64,000 nt of DNA from Amphiura filiformis (Eukaryota; Echinodermata; Ophiuroidea; Amphilepidida; Amphiuridae), in NCBI RefSeq assembly GCF_039555335.1, contig NC_092629.1, positions 1,135,001 through 1,199,000 on the forward strand, in the 5' to 3' direction. Shown here one piece after another: positions 1-9,740 of the stretch. How positions within the stretch are numbered: position 1 is the first letter of the stretch; each line of letters starts with the position of its first letter. The position numbers and the translations under genes were made by a program. The notes beneath the pieces were generated by a model. That model had not been told where the DNA came from. It saw only the letters and a program-made list of their open reading frames with translations, and did no database searches.

Positions 1-337
1 TTATAATTAAGGCTTGGGAATTTCCAAATTTGGCTATTAATATTTGGGATTTCCCAGGGCTTGATATATAAGAAAATGTAAACACATTATTATTCACAGT
101 TGATAGTGTTGATCTGGGCTAGACCAGAAATATTTTATGTAGTCAAAGTACTACTATTTGCCAGTGTTGTCGGAGAAGATCTAGAATACGTCAAAGAACG
201 TACTTCTTCCAAGAAAGGAATATATATATTCTTCTGTCGACTTGCTGAAGTCTGGTATTTTGATTCAACGCAACTGTCAATATAAGTGGGGACAACTGCA
301 TCGCAGTCCTGCTTTCTGAAGATATTGTGTGAAAGGT
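1..337. other. No gene seen
   Basis: AT-rich sequence with short open frames on both strands but no recognisable domain. It may hold the 5' part of the LTR-like repeat that follows. The upstream TIR-encoding exon expected for the gene at 902 is not visible here, so it probably lies left of the window. Confidence 0.5.
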
Positions 338-816
338 GGAAATAGCACCATTTTTGGAGAAAGCAGCGCAAGGAGTTACGTTTGCAGAAAGCAGCGCAAG
401 GAGTTACGTTTGGAGAAAGCAGCGCAAGGAGATAACGGTTTGGAGAAAGCAACGTCATATTTGTGTGAGGATTTCATACGCAAGGATATTTATAAGTTAC
501 GCAAGTGTACACTGGATTTCGCTGATTTTCGCAGGACAAGTGAATAAGGATACATATTACATCAGTCGTCCAGAACATTACAAGAACTCTAGGATCACCA
601 ACAAGAAGACAGCTGGTTAAGTACAGATAGAGTAAAACTGTCATTGTGTGATTTTATTGTATATGCGGTATTGTTATTTCATGTACCATTCATACTCTGT
701 TTTCAATTAAAGACTTAGATTTCGTTAGCTTAATCAAACAGTGTATTTGTGTTGTGCATTCGTGTGAATTTGGGTAAAAGGTGATTTTGGCCTTGAGTCA
801 AGTACGACTCGTAACA
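338..816 (+). mobile_element. Solo-LTR-like repeat, copy A
   Basis: This segment aligns over about 320 bases with the reverse strand of 8920-9240. Both copies share a block around ATTTTCGCAGGACAAGTGAA, an AATTAAAGACTTAGATTT block that could serve as a polyadenylation region, and the terminus GTACGACTCGTAACA. The shared end in ACA (TGT when reversed) and the AATTAAA signal just before the end are typical of LTR 3' ends. No gag, protease or RT frame lies next to it, so a solo LTR is the best guess. The 5' boundary is not resolved. It could instead be the end of an unrelated DNA transposon. Confidence 0.5.
357..442 (+). repeat. 28-bp tandem repeat, three copies
   Basis: The unit GAGAAAGCAGCGCAAGGAGT plus 8 bases occurs at 357, 385 and, partly diverged, at 413. 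It sits at the left side of the LTR-like repeat. The minus-strand copy near 9230 has only one related unit. Confidence 0.8.
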
Positions 817-901
817 AAACCCTCCGTTGAGATGATATCGTTGATATGGCTGTAAAGTCGTAGTTATAAATCCCAATATGTTATGCATCATTCTCTTTCA
901 G

Positions 902-1126
902 AAGCTGAATATGCATACAATTTAAAGGTTCCCATTATACCTTTAAAAGTTGAGTCCGACTTTAAAGCAACGGGATGGTTAGGAGCCTTACTAGCAAGCA
1001 AACTCTACTATCGTATGGATACAGACGATCAAATGGAACGAAACTTTCCCGCTCTTCTGAGGGCATTAGGGACTAAAGGCCGTGTCCAGAGTTCTACCAA
1101 CAGTAATGGAACAAAATCCCAAGAAG
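902..1126 (+). CDS. TIR-domain exon (C-terminal half of TIR), gene 1 exon 1 in window
   Basis: The exon follows a good acceptor (TTCTCTTTCAG) and ends at a donor (GAAG|GTAAAGTA). It starts and ends in phase 1 and is 225 bases long. The translation has the late TIR signature: EAEYAY, PIIPL, then GWLGALL and KLYY, followed by an acidic DTDDQMERNF helix region. These match the second half of TIR domains such as those of metazoan TIR adaptors and SARM-like proteins. The catalytic or scaffold N-terminal half must be in an upstream exon not seen in the window. TIR domains mediate homotypic signalling contacts or, in some families, NAD cleavage; the glutamate needed for NADase activity cannot be assessed with confidence. 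The next exons in phase are 5322-5372, 6143-6298 and 7946-8220. The open frame running on past 1126 to 1149 is intronic. Confidence 0.8.
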
Positions 1127-1337
1127 GTAAAGTACAAATATATACATAAAGCACGGAAGGGGTGGTTCGGTGGGATCTCACTAGGATTCACAACATGCTC
1201 ATCTATCAGGGCACAGTTCTTTAACCCCAATACATTTGTAAATTCATTGCATTTTATTTATCATGATCTTTACCATATCTTGATGATTTTGGGGCTCGAG
1301 CAAACTGGCATATAAATATTTTGAGAGAGAAAAAAAT

Positions 1338-1425
1338 CAGGACTCAGCGGGGATTGAACCCCGGTCGCTGGATTACCGGTGCAGAGTCTTAATCATGTAC
1401 TACCTGATGAGTCACCGTTGGTTGT
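1338..1425 (-). repeat. tRNA-like sequence (SINE head or tRNA pseudogene)
   Basis: Read on the minus strand there is an A-box-like TGACTCATCAGG and a B-box GGTTCAATCCC with the spacing of a tRNA. The acceptor and T stems do not pair fully, so it is not a functional tRNA. A tRNA-derived SINE head or a decayed tRNA is likely. It lies in the first intron of the TIR gene. Confidence 0.5.
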
Positions 1426-1449
1426 CGGGCAATCTCAACTTAAGGTTTG

Positions 1450-1800
1450 ACAATATTTTAAAGTGTTGCGATTTGGTAGTTCACAGCATCTTGCGAATGG
1501 TAGTAAGCTCTGGCAAAAATCGCATTGCTCATTTCATTGCAAGTGTGTAGAAGAATTCAAATATCACAGATATACTTTTGTAGGTCCTGTGGTTCTTCAG
1601 TTATGTTGTACACTTGCAACACTTACATAACTCATTAACAACGATAAATCAAGCAAGGTTTGAAAGTATATGGGTTGTAGAATGACCTTTTGCAAAACAT
1701 CAAAGAGTTATTTGTCAATAGCATATTGATTTACATAATGAAAATCGATATTTGTTGGCTGCTTCGACCAACAGTACCTTGTCTACCTTTTAAGTCTTTT
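1450..1800 (+). repeat. Dispersed repeat family R1, copy 1
   Basis: This stretch matches 47515-47880 in the same orientation over its whole length. Shared blocks include GATTTGGTAGTTCACAGCAT, AGAAGAATT, ATCACAGATATACTTTT and GCTGCTTCGACCAACA. No open frame or terminal repeats are evident. Class unknown. Confidence 0.75.
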
Positions 1801-1867
1801 GTTCAAAACACAAAGTTGCTCACCTGAAAGTTTCGGTTGTTTAGACTACAACCTTCTTCAGCAGAAT

Positions 1868-3594
1868 GATCTAAAAAAAGTTTGGAAACTCTCCAAAACG
1901 ACTTTATATCAGAAATATTTGAAATCTATTTCCATATTGTTTCATATCAATACAAACATTGTTCTTTTCTGTTAAAAATGACACCAATGTGACTATAACT
2001 TATTCCATGGCTGAGTAATTGTCTTTGAAAGACAAGGATGTCTCAAACAAAATGTGCCAAATCTCCCATTGTCTGCGCCATTTGCACCAGTAAACATAAG
2101 TAAGGAATATCACACTGTTTCATTAAATCAATCGCCACTTATCTAAAATCAGTAACGAGTAGAGAAGCCATATGCGTTCACAACAGCTTCTTATCAACCT
2201 GGCCACATGCTCCTGAGAGATGGTATTCCACTCTTCAAGCAAGATCTGTCTTAAACCAGCCAATGTGGTTTGATCTGTCACTCTAGCGCGCACAGCCCGA
2301 CCAAGTTGGTCCCAGAGATTTCTATGGGATTTAAGTCCGGGCTATTGGCTGGCCACTCCATTCGTTGAATTCCTTCTTCTTGCAGGAAGTCATTTACAAC
2401 TCTTGCCCTGTGTGGCCGAGCGTTATCATCCTGTAAAACAGCATTCTGTAAAACGGCATTCTGTCCAAGGTTTTGCAGAAATGGTACTGCGACTAGCTGA
2501 TGGATGTTATCTCGATAGTTAACTGCATTGAGATTTCCGTTGACTGCTACCAGTCTGATCTTTCCTGTCATCGATATTCTGGCCCAAATCATCACGCTTC
2601 CACCACCATAGGCTGTTACTTTCTCAATGCAGCAATCTGCTAAACGTTCGCCACGTCTTCTCCACACTTCCGCTCGGCCATCCAGCTTCCTCAAACAAAA
2701 TCTTGCTTCATCACTAAACATGACATTGCGCCACATGGTCCAACCGCGGTGTTGACGGCACCAGCGAAGACGGACAAGACGATGAAGTGGAGTCATTTTA
2801 GGCTTCCTGGCAGGCTTGTGAGCTCGGAGATTAGATTCATGAAGCCTATCGCGAATAGTCTGGTCAGATACTCTATTGTTATAACGTCTTGCCTGCCTTG
2901 CTTGCAACCCGGGCTTGCAAAGTTTTTGGCACTTAGTCTACGGTTTCGAAGCGCTGCCAGCCTGATGTAGCCGTTGTTTTTCTTGGGCGGCCGTTTCTGG
3001 GTCTGTCTTTGACATCTCCGGTCTCACGAAATTTGGCTTTCATCTTGGAGATCATACCGGGGGAAACTCCAAATGTTACCGCAACTTGATTCTGAGGTAT
3101 GCCAGTCTCAAGCTGACCAATAGCTCGAGCCTTGTCCAGCTCTGATAATCGAACCATGGTTGATTACATGTAGATCTTTCTTGCAAATGACAACTTTTAA
3201 GAAGTAACCAGCAAGAGAGATTGACTTACGTTGATCCATTTCGATCCACCTGTAGGACTGTTAATCCCATCCTAGCACATTTTCATTCAAAATGATATGG
3301 TGCGAACAACTTTCATTCATTCTCTTATTCATGCATTTGACCCACTCATTAAATCATTCAAATCAACGAGATGAGCGCAGATATTGGTCAGTTTCGCACA
3401 TTTTCTTTAAGACCTCTCTATCTTTCAAAGAAAGTTACTCAGCCGTGGAATAAGTTATGATCACAAATGAAGTGTCATTATTGACAAGAAACAACAATGT
3501 TTTCACTGATATGATACAATATGAAGATAGATTTCAAACATTTCTGATATACAGCCGTTTTTGAAAGTTTCCAGATTTTTTTTTTTCAGGAGTT
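1868..3594 (-). mobile_element. Tc1-type DNA transposon with ~200-bp terminal inverted repeats
   Basis: The outer about 200 bases at each end are inverted copies: AAAAAAAGTTTGGAAACT on the left, and its complement with GAAAGTTTCCAG on the right. Inner matches run through the TCTTTGAAAGACA region. The right end is followed by a TA dinucleotide, the usual Tc1/mariner target. The left terminus is decayed. A related, internally deleted copy in opposite orientation is at 6929-7777. The element sits in intron 1 of the TIR gene and carries a broken transposase. Confidence 0.85.
2278..3157 (-). pseudogene. Tc1-like DD34E transposase, frameshifted
   Basis: The start at 3157 opens a helix-turn-helix DNA-binding segment (about 60 residues, with QVAVTFGVSPGMISK) that ends at 2933 after a frame break. 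The catalytic part runs from 2907 in another frame. It has FSDEARF (first Asp), LQDDNARPHRA (second Asp) and SPDLNPIE (final Glu), the DD34E spacing of Tc1 transposases. A second frame break just after NPIE, near 2310, removes the C-terminal tail. At least two frameshifts make this copy non-coding. Its role would have been cut-and-paste transposition at TA sites. Confidence 0.9.
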
Positions 3595-3925
3595 TAGTTC
3601 GTTGATCGATTCGATGACTCTTGACTTGTGACGGATCGTAGACTCTGGCTAAGTTGTAGCGCCTCGTCCTTATTTAGCACATACACATATAATGAAAGAC
3701 AGAGATGAAAAGACTAGTTCGCGTCTGAAATTCGGACAACTAGAAAGAAAATTCCGTACTGCGCAGGTCGGCAACCAATCACGGCGCGCCTTTGCCCTGA
3801 CGTCAGACGCGAACCATAGATTTTAAATACTGTTTAATACTAAAGTATTTAAAATCTATGCGTGAATCAGTTTTAACTTATTATTATTTTTTATTTTGCT
3901 ATATTGAAATCTTGTAGGTCTATAA

Positions 3926-5292
3926 TAAACATCTCAAAAAAAGTAACTAACCCCCCTAAATAATGACCATTATTCAAAAACGGGGTGATTGTATTACAAA
4001 TCTGTAAAATGCGTTGGAAGCTAATTTATTTCTGCACATTTTGACACCTCATTTGCAGCAATTGACTAAATATTGACGTCACAGCGTACATTTAAATAAA
4101 TGTAACCCAAGATTTGAAAGTTGCAGTAAATTGTATTGATTTTGTATTCAGTGTAATGGAAGGAAATCTGTGTAATGATATCTGAGTGTTTTTGTATTGT
4201 AAAAATGTGTATGTAAGTGCAACTTTCAAATCTGGACCTCACTACATTAAATTGACCGGTGTTTTATTGTTTTCTGGGCTATCGTATCAAATGAGGTGTC
4301 AAAATGCGGAGAAATAAATTCTGCTTCCAACGCATTTTACAGATTTTTAATACAATAGCCCCTTTTTGAACACCCTAAATTACAGGGATTTAAATTCAAA
4401 TCCAAAAGACTTACTTTCAAAACTTTCAGAGACTGTAGTTAGGAACTAATCAATATAGGATTAAAACAAGTCTTTACAAAGTTTTAAAAATTTCATTCCC
4501 ACAGAGATTTAAAAATGCAAGTCCATTGGATTTAATATTCAAGTCCTTTAAGATTTACTTTTAAGCATATCTGGGATTTATTTCAAAATAATATAAATCT
4601 TTATGGGGATTTAAATATCGATATTAAATACAAGTCTGTGTGACTTCTTATCAAGCAATACGTCTATTCACGGCAGTAATACCAAGTCAGGACTACTTCT
4701 TTCATAAAGTTCAAGCAATAGTCTGCAGTGCCAGTGCTAATTCCAGTATCACTGAAGTGGCATGGCCGAGTGTGATCCTTCATGGAAATAAGCTTACCCA
4801 TTTATAAATTATATTATGTGTATAGGTAAGCTTATACAACAGAAGCACAGACTACTACCTCAGTGATTGAAGATAATGTTCACATTGGCCCTTCGTGCAC
4901 AACAATGTAAGCTTTTTCATGGAAGTTATAGTCACTGACATTGGCAATTCTGCATAACAAATTCGTACACATCACTTCATTCATTCGCTCGCCACCACAC
5001 GAAATCGCAAAAGAAAGATGGTGGCTAAGCAGTCCAGGAAAACGTTTCGATTTGATCACGTGCACGCACCATCTCGTTGTGATTGGTTTAATGTTTAAGT
5101 CTTTCGAAAGATTTAAAAATAGATTTTCTTTTTCCCGATCCCAAAGAAAATTTAAATCAAACCCCGCGTAAAATAAATCTTAAAGACTTAAAAATTTACA
5201 AGTCTCAACTAAGATTTAAATTTTAAGTCTTTCTAATTTAGACTGAATAAAGGCCATTATTTAAGAGGGGTTAGTTACTTTTTTTTAGATGT
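3926..5292. mobile_element. Nested inverted-repeat (foldback) element
   Basis: An outer pair of arms matches in inverted orientation: ATCTCAAAAAAAGTAACTAA at 3929 against its complement ending near 5292. Inside it, 3968-4060 pairs with 4280-4370 (TGTAAAATGCGTTGGAAGC and complement), and a third short pair is at about 4112-4130 and 4217-4235. The right half is AT-rich, with many repeats built on ATTTAAATCT and AAGTCTTT. There is no coding frame. It looks like a non-autonomous DNA transposon, possibly with a second one inserted in its right half. It lies in intron 1 of the TIR gene. Confidence 0.75.
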
Positions 5293-5321
5293 ATATTATA
5301 ACCATTTCTCACTTCTTGCAG

Positions 5322-5372
5322 TTACGGCGAAAGAGACGAGCAGCAATGTGACAGAGAAGGCACCGGCCAGCG
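5322..5372 (+). CDS. Short linker exon of TIR/FAMeT gene
   Basis: A 51-base exon between a strong acceptor (ACTTCTTGCAG) and a strong donor (AGCG|GTAAGTTT). Entered in phase 1 from the TIR exon it stays open and leaves in phase 1. It encodes 17 polar residues (TAKETSSNVTEKAPAS flanked by codons split at the junctions). The composition fits a flexible linker between the TIR domain and the next domain. Support is from splice sites and phase only; no family is recognised. Confidence 0.65.
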
Positions 5373-5404
5373 GTAAGTTTATAGCATAGGAGCCTCGACC
5401 AGGT

Positions 5405-5670
5405 TTTGTGAAAAAGTGAGTTGGCTTTTCATCCCAGCTACATACACTTTAAGTACATATCATTAGATTTATTAGGTTTACTTTGAGGACTGTTAAATAC
5501 CAAAAATATCAATTTTTAATAATTTGCCCTACAATATTTATTGTGTTGCGAATTACAAAAAAAAAATCGAAATTATTTGATTTCATCAGGACATTCCTCG
5601 TATTCAGAATGCAATTCGATATGTCTGATGTGCTCTCAGATCCCCCCAAAAAATACGCGAAAGCGTCGAT
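5405..5670 (+). mobile_element. Right half of TTAA-type MITE (family M1)
   Basis: It matches the right half of the complete element at 63197-63765. Shared parts are the GGCTTTTCATCCCAGCTACA block, TTGAGGACTGTTAAATA, and the end block TTCGATATGTCTGATGTGCT. The terminus is lost where the telomere-like patch begins nearby. Other copies are at 10833-11420/17745-17816 and 56331-56515. Confidence 0.8.
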
Positions 5671-5689
5671 ATCCGAGCACTGCGTACAA

Positions 5690-5808
5690 GTATAACCCTA
5701 ACCCTAATCATAACCCACCATAATTATAACCCTAACTCTAATCCTAACCCACCCTAATTATAACCCTAACCCTAATTTAACCCTAACGTAACCCTAACCC
5801 TAAAACAC
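5690..5808 (+). repeat. Degenerate telomere-like (CCCTAA)n patch
   Basis: About 120 bases with many CCCTAA or ACCCTAAC units, interspersed with CATAATTATAA and ACCCACC variants. This is an interstitial stretch of metazoan-type telomere repeat or a satellite derived from it, inside an intron of the TIR/FAMeT gene. Confidence 0.8.
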
Positions 5809-6142
5809 AGGGTGCACTGGGTAAACCAGAATTGTACCTGAAATAAGTGGGCTGATTCTCCCTTCAGAAGGATGGAATGCAGAGTGAGAGATTGTTTTAC
5901 GCCAAGCCTGATTTCTGCATTTGAATCAACTTATGATCACCCTGTTTTGACGGATTTTCAATTGATTGATTTAACTGGTATACGCGTAAAAGTGAGTATT
6001 GACGTAGAAAATCGCAATTGTCACGGTTCGCGCTGGGGGGGCTGATCCTGGCTGCGCTGGGTATTATTTCTAGATGCAGGCTGTATCACCTGTTCTCTTA
6101 ATCCAATCGTATTCATTTTTATCTTTGCTTTTATTTCCATAG

Positions 6143-6298
6143 GTCAGAAGTTCCACACCTCGAATCAGAAGGGATATAACTGGTGTTTTAATCGTTTACC
6201 AAGGACGTTTAAGATCAGATTCAAAATGAAAGCGAAACATGATCTTCATATTGGCTTGTCACCAGAAAACAGAGACATCACGGATATGTATGAGATAT
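6143..6298 (+). CDS. FAMeT (Methyltransf_FA) domain exon, N-terminal half
   Basis: Acceptor TTATTTCCATAG precedes it. The phase-1 frame reads a WCFNRL segment, then FKIRFKMKAKHDLHIGLSPE and ends in DMYEI. These match the first half of the FAMeT (farnesoic acid O-methyltransferase-like) domain, whose usual signature is an F.V.A.ND.HIAL segment followed by MYEI.IGG. The frame and homology demand that the exon ends at 6298, one base into a codon. There the intron begins GCAAGTAC, the consensus of a GC-AG intron. Splicing to 7946 gives MYEI-C-VGGEKN, aligned without gap to the family's MYEI.IGGWGN. The exon is 156 bases, phase 1 at both ends. The alternative GT donors in this stretch give the wrong phase and a stop. 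Confidence 0.8.
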
Positions 6299-6928
6299 GC
6301 AAGTACAAGTTTTTATCACATAAAATTACCTACTAGTTTGAGTGGTCATAACGTTGAAAAAAATGAACTAAAAGCGATAGCATTGATATGGAAGTCTGGG
6401 GGAGAAAATAGCTCTAGGATATGATACCGCACGTATGTAAAAAAGAGGGATAATCGAGAAATTGATGATTGAATGAAACTTACTTTGTAAAGGGATACGG
6501 TTTAATGGCAGAGGATGATTTAAGCACTACCTAACACACCACTGGGTTAACAATGCAGCTAGCATAGTGGTGTGAGTAAACATGACACCACTGCTCTGCT
6601 ACTGCATGATAACCCCCAATTCCTGAAACAACTGCTCGTGGAGCGCGCGAAAAGTTGCACAAAATATTACTAGTTTGATTATAATAAAGATGAATTTCGG
6701 TCCGAGGAAAACGGTCTTTCAAATTGAAATGATCATTTATGTTGAAATGCGACTTGAAAATTTCGAATTTCACCACCTGGAGGGGGCGCAAAATTGGCGA
6801 AGGAACGCTGAATTGGTCGATTTGGCGCCCCCTAATTAGACGACGTCCAAGGGCACGTGACCTCCCCTTTCCCCCAAGCTACGCCACTAGTGGCGAAGTT
6901 ACACATTTTGTTAGAAAGCGAAATACTA

Positions 6929-7777
6929 AACTCCTCAAAAAAAGTTTGGAAACTTTCAAAAACAGCTGTATATCAGAAATGTTTGAAATCTATCTCTTAT
7001 TGTTTCATATCATTGTAAACATTGTTCTTTCCTGTCAACAATGACACCTCATTTGTGACGATAACTTTTTCTACTGCTGAGTAACTTTCTTTGAAAGACA
7101 GAGTGGTCCCAAAGAACGCTCATCTCATTGCTTTGAATGGTTAATGCATGAATAAAAGAATGAATGAAAAGTATATAGTTTGCAGTATATCATTTCTGCA
7201 AAACCTTGGACCGAAGGCTGTTCTACAGGATGATAACGATCGACCACACAGGGCAAGAATTGTAAATGACTTCCTGCAAGAATTCAACGAGTGGAGTGAC
7301 CAGCCAATAGCCCGGACTAAAATCCTATAGAACATCTCTTCGATCAACTTGGTCGGGCTGTGCACACGAGAGTGACAGATCATACCACCTTGGCTGGTTT
7401 AAGACAGACTTTGCTTGAAGTGTAAAATACAATCTCTCAGGAGTGCGAGCGTGAGGTCAGGTTGATAAGAAGCATATGAGAAGAAGATGCAATGCTGTTA
7501 TGGATTATACTGATTTTGTTTTAATAAAACAGTGTGATATTCCTTTAGCAAATGGTGCAAACAATGACAGATTTGGCACATTTTGTTTGAGACCTCCTTG
7601 TCTTTCAAAGACAGTTACTCAACCATGGAATAAGTTATGGTCACACATTTGGTGTCATTTTTGACAGGAAGGAACAATGTTTGTATTGATAAAAACAACA
7701 ACATGGATATCGATTTCAAATATTTATTTCTGATATACAGCCGTTTTGGAAAGTTTTCAAACCTTTTTTGAGGCGTT
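6929..7777 (+). mobile_element. Internally deleted Tc1 derivative
   Basis: The ends AACTCCTCAAAAAAAGTTTG and its complement (CCTTTTTTGAGGCGTT) are flanked by TA on both sides. The terminal about 200 bases match those of the element at 1868-3594. The interior retains only a transposase remnant on the plus strand at about 7195-7330 (QNLGPKAVLQDDNDRPHRAR), the region of the second catalytic Asp. The element is a non-autonomous deletion product of the same family in opposite orientation, in intron 3 of the TIR/FAMeT gene. Confidence 0.85.
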
Positions 7778-7945
7778 TATATTTGAATTATGCAGTATAA
7801 TATAAATAGATTGTGCAAATGATCTGAGGGAGACGCGTGATTTGTACAACATCATTAATCATCTTGTTTCGGCGCTTTGTTTCTCTTCTCGACTCTTTGT
7901 CAACTGTGTTCATTTACTTATCTATCGTATTTATATTTGTTACAG

Positions 7946-8220
7946 GCGTTGGAGGGGAAAAGAATAAGATCACTTTTCTGCGACGTCAATTAAAGGCGGC
8001 TAGAATCGGGTCCAAAGAAACTCCAAATATCCTCGACCCAAGCAAGTTTGTCAACTTTACACTAGAATGGGATGGCAGAACTGTTCGTGTTAGCAAAGAA
8101 GGCTTTGGTGCGGTCATAGAATATACGGATCCGTCTCCTATGAATGCAGCATACTTGGGTTTTACTACAGGATGGGGATCTGAGGGAGATTGGGAGTTCT
8201 TCGATTTGAAACCTCGTTAA
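7946..8220 (+). CDS. FAMeT (Methyltransf_FA) domain exon, C-terminal half and stop
   Basis: The acceptor is ATTTGTTACAG. The frame continues from 6298 in phase 1 and reads VGGEKNKITFLRRQ, TPNILDPSKFVNF, LEWDGRTVRVSKEG, YTDPSP and YLGFTTGWGSEGDWEFF, ending LKPR at a TAA. Each block matches the second half of the FAMeT domain, including the closing GFSTGWG.TG.W motif. This is therefore the C-terminus of the protein. FAMeT domains are found in arthropod farnesoic acid O-methyltransferases and as modules in many other animal proteins; a catalytic role here is not implied. Upstream hydrophobic residues in the same open frame are intron sequence. Confidence 0.85.
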
Positions 8221-8919
8221 ATATCACCAACTCCAACTCCAGCAGGAAAGAACGTTGTTCAATTTAAAGACGTTATGCACAAGTGATTCATTAAATCTTT
8301 TAAACAAGAGCACCAATGGTGCTGTAGCTCATTTGTTATGGGTTATGGTCAGGAATTAAAATTCATTGTGTTGGTGGTTGTGTGCAGGTTTTATTTGTTA
8401 TGTTGTTTGTAAGTGCAGTTGTTAATTTTTATTAATTTGTTGACAGGGCTGTGATAAAGAGTGTAGTTTAGTTTAGTTTAGTTTATTACCTTCATTGCAC
8501 ATAAAAATGTCAAAATGCGGTGTGTGGTGCAACAGGGCAACCCCGAACAGGCACGCTTGCCCACTAGATGGGGTCTCTTATACACACACCAAATAAGTGA
8601 ACTAAAACACAATATAATACTAAAATTGAGTTGCCAAATTACTTCAAGACAATGCAGAATTCATATGAGCACTAGTGAAATTGCACAAAGTAGGTATACT
8701 GACAAGTTAATTTGAGATGTAGTGGTTAGTGGTGTACCTGTCTTATTTTATTAAATCTTCTTTTGCCTGATGGGTAACAAACCTCAGTGTAAACACTGTT
8801 TTTCAGTTTGACACAGGGCTCAAACTTAAAACATCAAAAAATAACCAATACATATTAAAATACATTACATTAAACTAGACCAGCTAGGCATAAAATGTGC
8901 ATACAAACAACAATGATAT
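8221..8919. other. 3' flank of TIR/FAMeT gene, no further gene
   Basis: Probable 3' UTR and intergenic DNA. ATTAAAT at about 8291 is a weak possible polyadenylation signal. A short (TTTAG)n run is at about 8462-8485. The rest is AT-rich without a supported reading frame. Confidence 0.5.
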
Positions 8920-9240
8920 TGTTACGAGTCGTACTTAAGGCCAAAATCACCTTTTAAATCTAAGTCTTTAATTAAAAGCAAAATATGATTGTTACAATAT
9001 ATGACAACAAATGCACATACAAAAATAATCACACAATCACAATAATATTTTAACTTATTAGTACTTAGCCAACATTCTTCTTCTTGAAGATAACATAGAG
9101 TTCTTGCAATGCTCTGGACGGCTGATGTATATATCCTTATTCACTTGTCCTGCGAAAATCGGCGAAGTCCATTGTACACTTGCATTTATAAATATCCCTG
9201 AGTATAAAATCCTCACGCAAAAATGGTGCTGCTTACTCCA
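8920..9240 (-). mobile_element. Solo-LTR-like repeat, copy B (inverted)
   Basis: On the minus strand it repeats the 3' about 320 bases of 338-816, ending in the same CGTAACA. Two copies of one repeat in opposite orientation flank the TIR/FAMeT gene exons about 8 kb apart. No internal retroviral-type genes lie between them, so they are separate insertions. Confidence 0.55.
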
Positions 9241-9740
9241 AATAGGTGGTTTGAATATAACTAATATATATAACTTCATTGATGCCTTAAAATGTGCTTG
9301 GGTTAAAAGGTTTTTAGATGATGAGAACAAAAGTAGTTGGAAATATTTGTTTTCAAATGAATTATAAAAAGTTGGTGGGGATTGGATTTGGTTGTGTAAT
9401 CCCAAAAGTCATTAACTTCAGCTATGACAAATGTGTTGAAATCTTGGTTTAAATAAGGAATATGGATCATGAAAAAACAGATGAAGTTTTATGGAACAAT
9501 AATTATTGTAACATAAGAATTAACCGTAAAACTTTATATTTTAAGTCCTGGAGTAGTAAAGGTGTTAATTTTATATCTGATTTAATCATTGATGGGCATT
9601 GAATGTCATAATGAAAATTTCAAAGATAAATATGATATCAATTGTAATTTCTTAAAGTATCTGAGTGTGATAAATATTATTTCAAAAGGTTTTAAAAGTC
9701 AGCTGTTTGAAAGTAAACACAACCGTGAGCTACAGCTGAT
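9241..9740 (+). pseudogene. L1/Tx1-like LINE ORF2 C-terminal fragment
   Basis: Broken plus-strand frames encode GGLNITNIYNFIDALKCAWV, then EVLWNNNYCNI, LYFKSWSSKGVNFISDLI and, in another frame, FKDKYDINCNFLKYLSVINI. This order (GGL.M.N...F..SLK..W, then W...GI..I.DL, then F..KY.I...FL.Y) is that of the far C-terminus of L1-group ORF2 proteins. Several stops and frame changes mark an old fragment. No RT core is present. Confidence 0.6.

Noticed and set aside
1338..1425. A functional tRNA gene
   Set aside because: A- and B-boxes are recognisable but the acceptor and T stems do not pair.
4880..5171. Short overlapping open frames in the foldback
   Set aside because: No domain, AT-rich repeat context, and located inside an intron.
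7837..7945. Hydrophobic leader before the FAMeT exon as a signal peptide or start
   Set aside because: It precedes a good splice acceptor, and the upstream exon supplies the missing half of the domain in phase, so it is intron.
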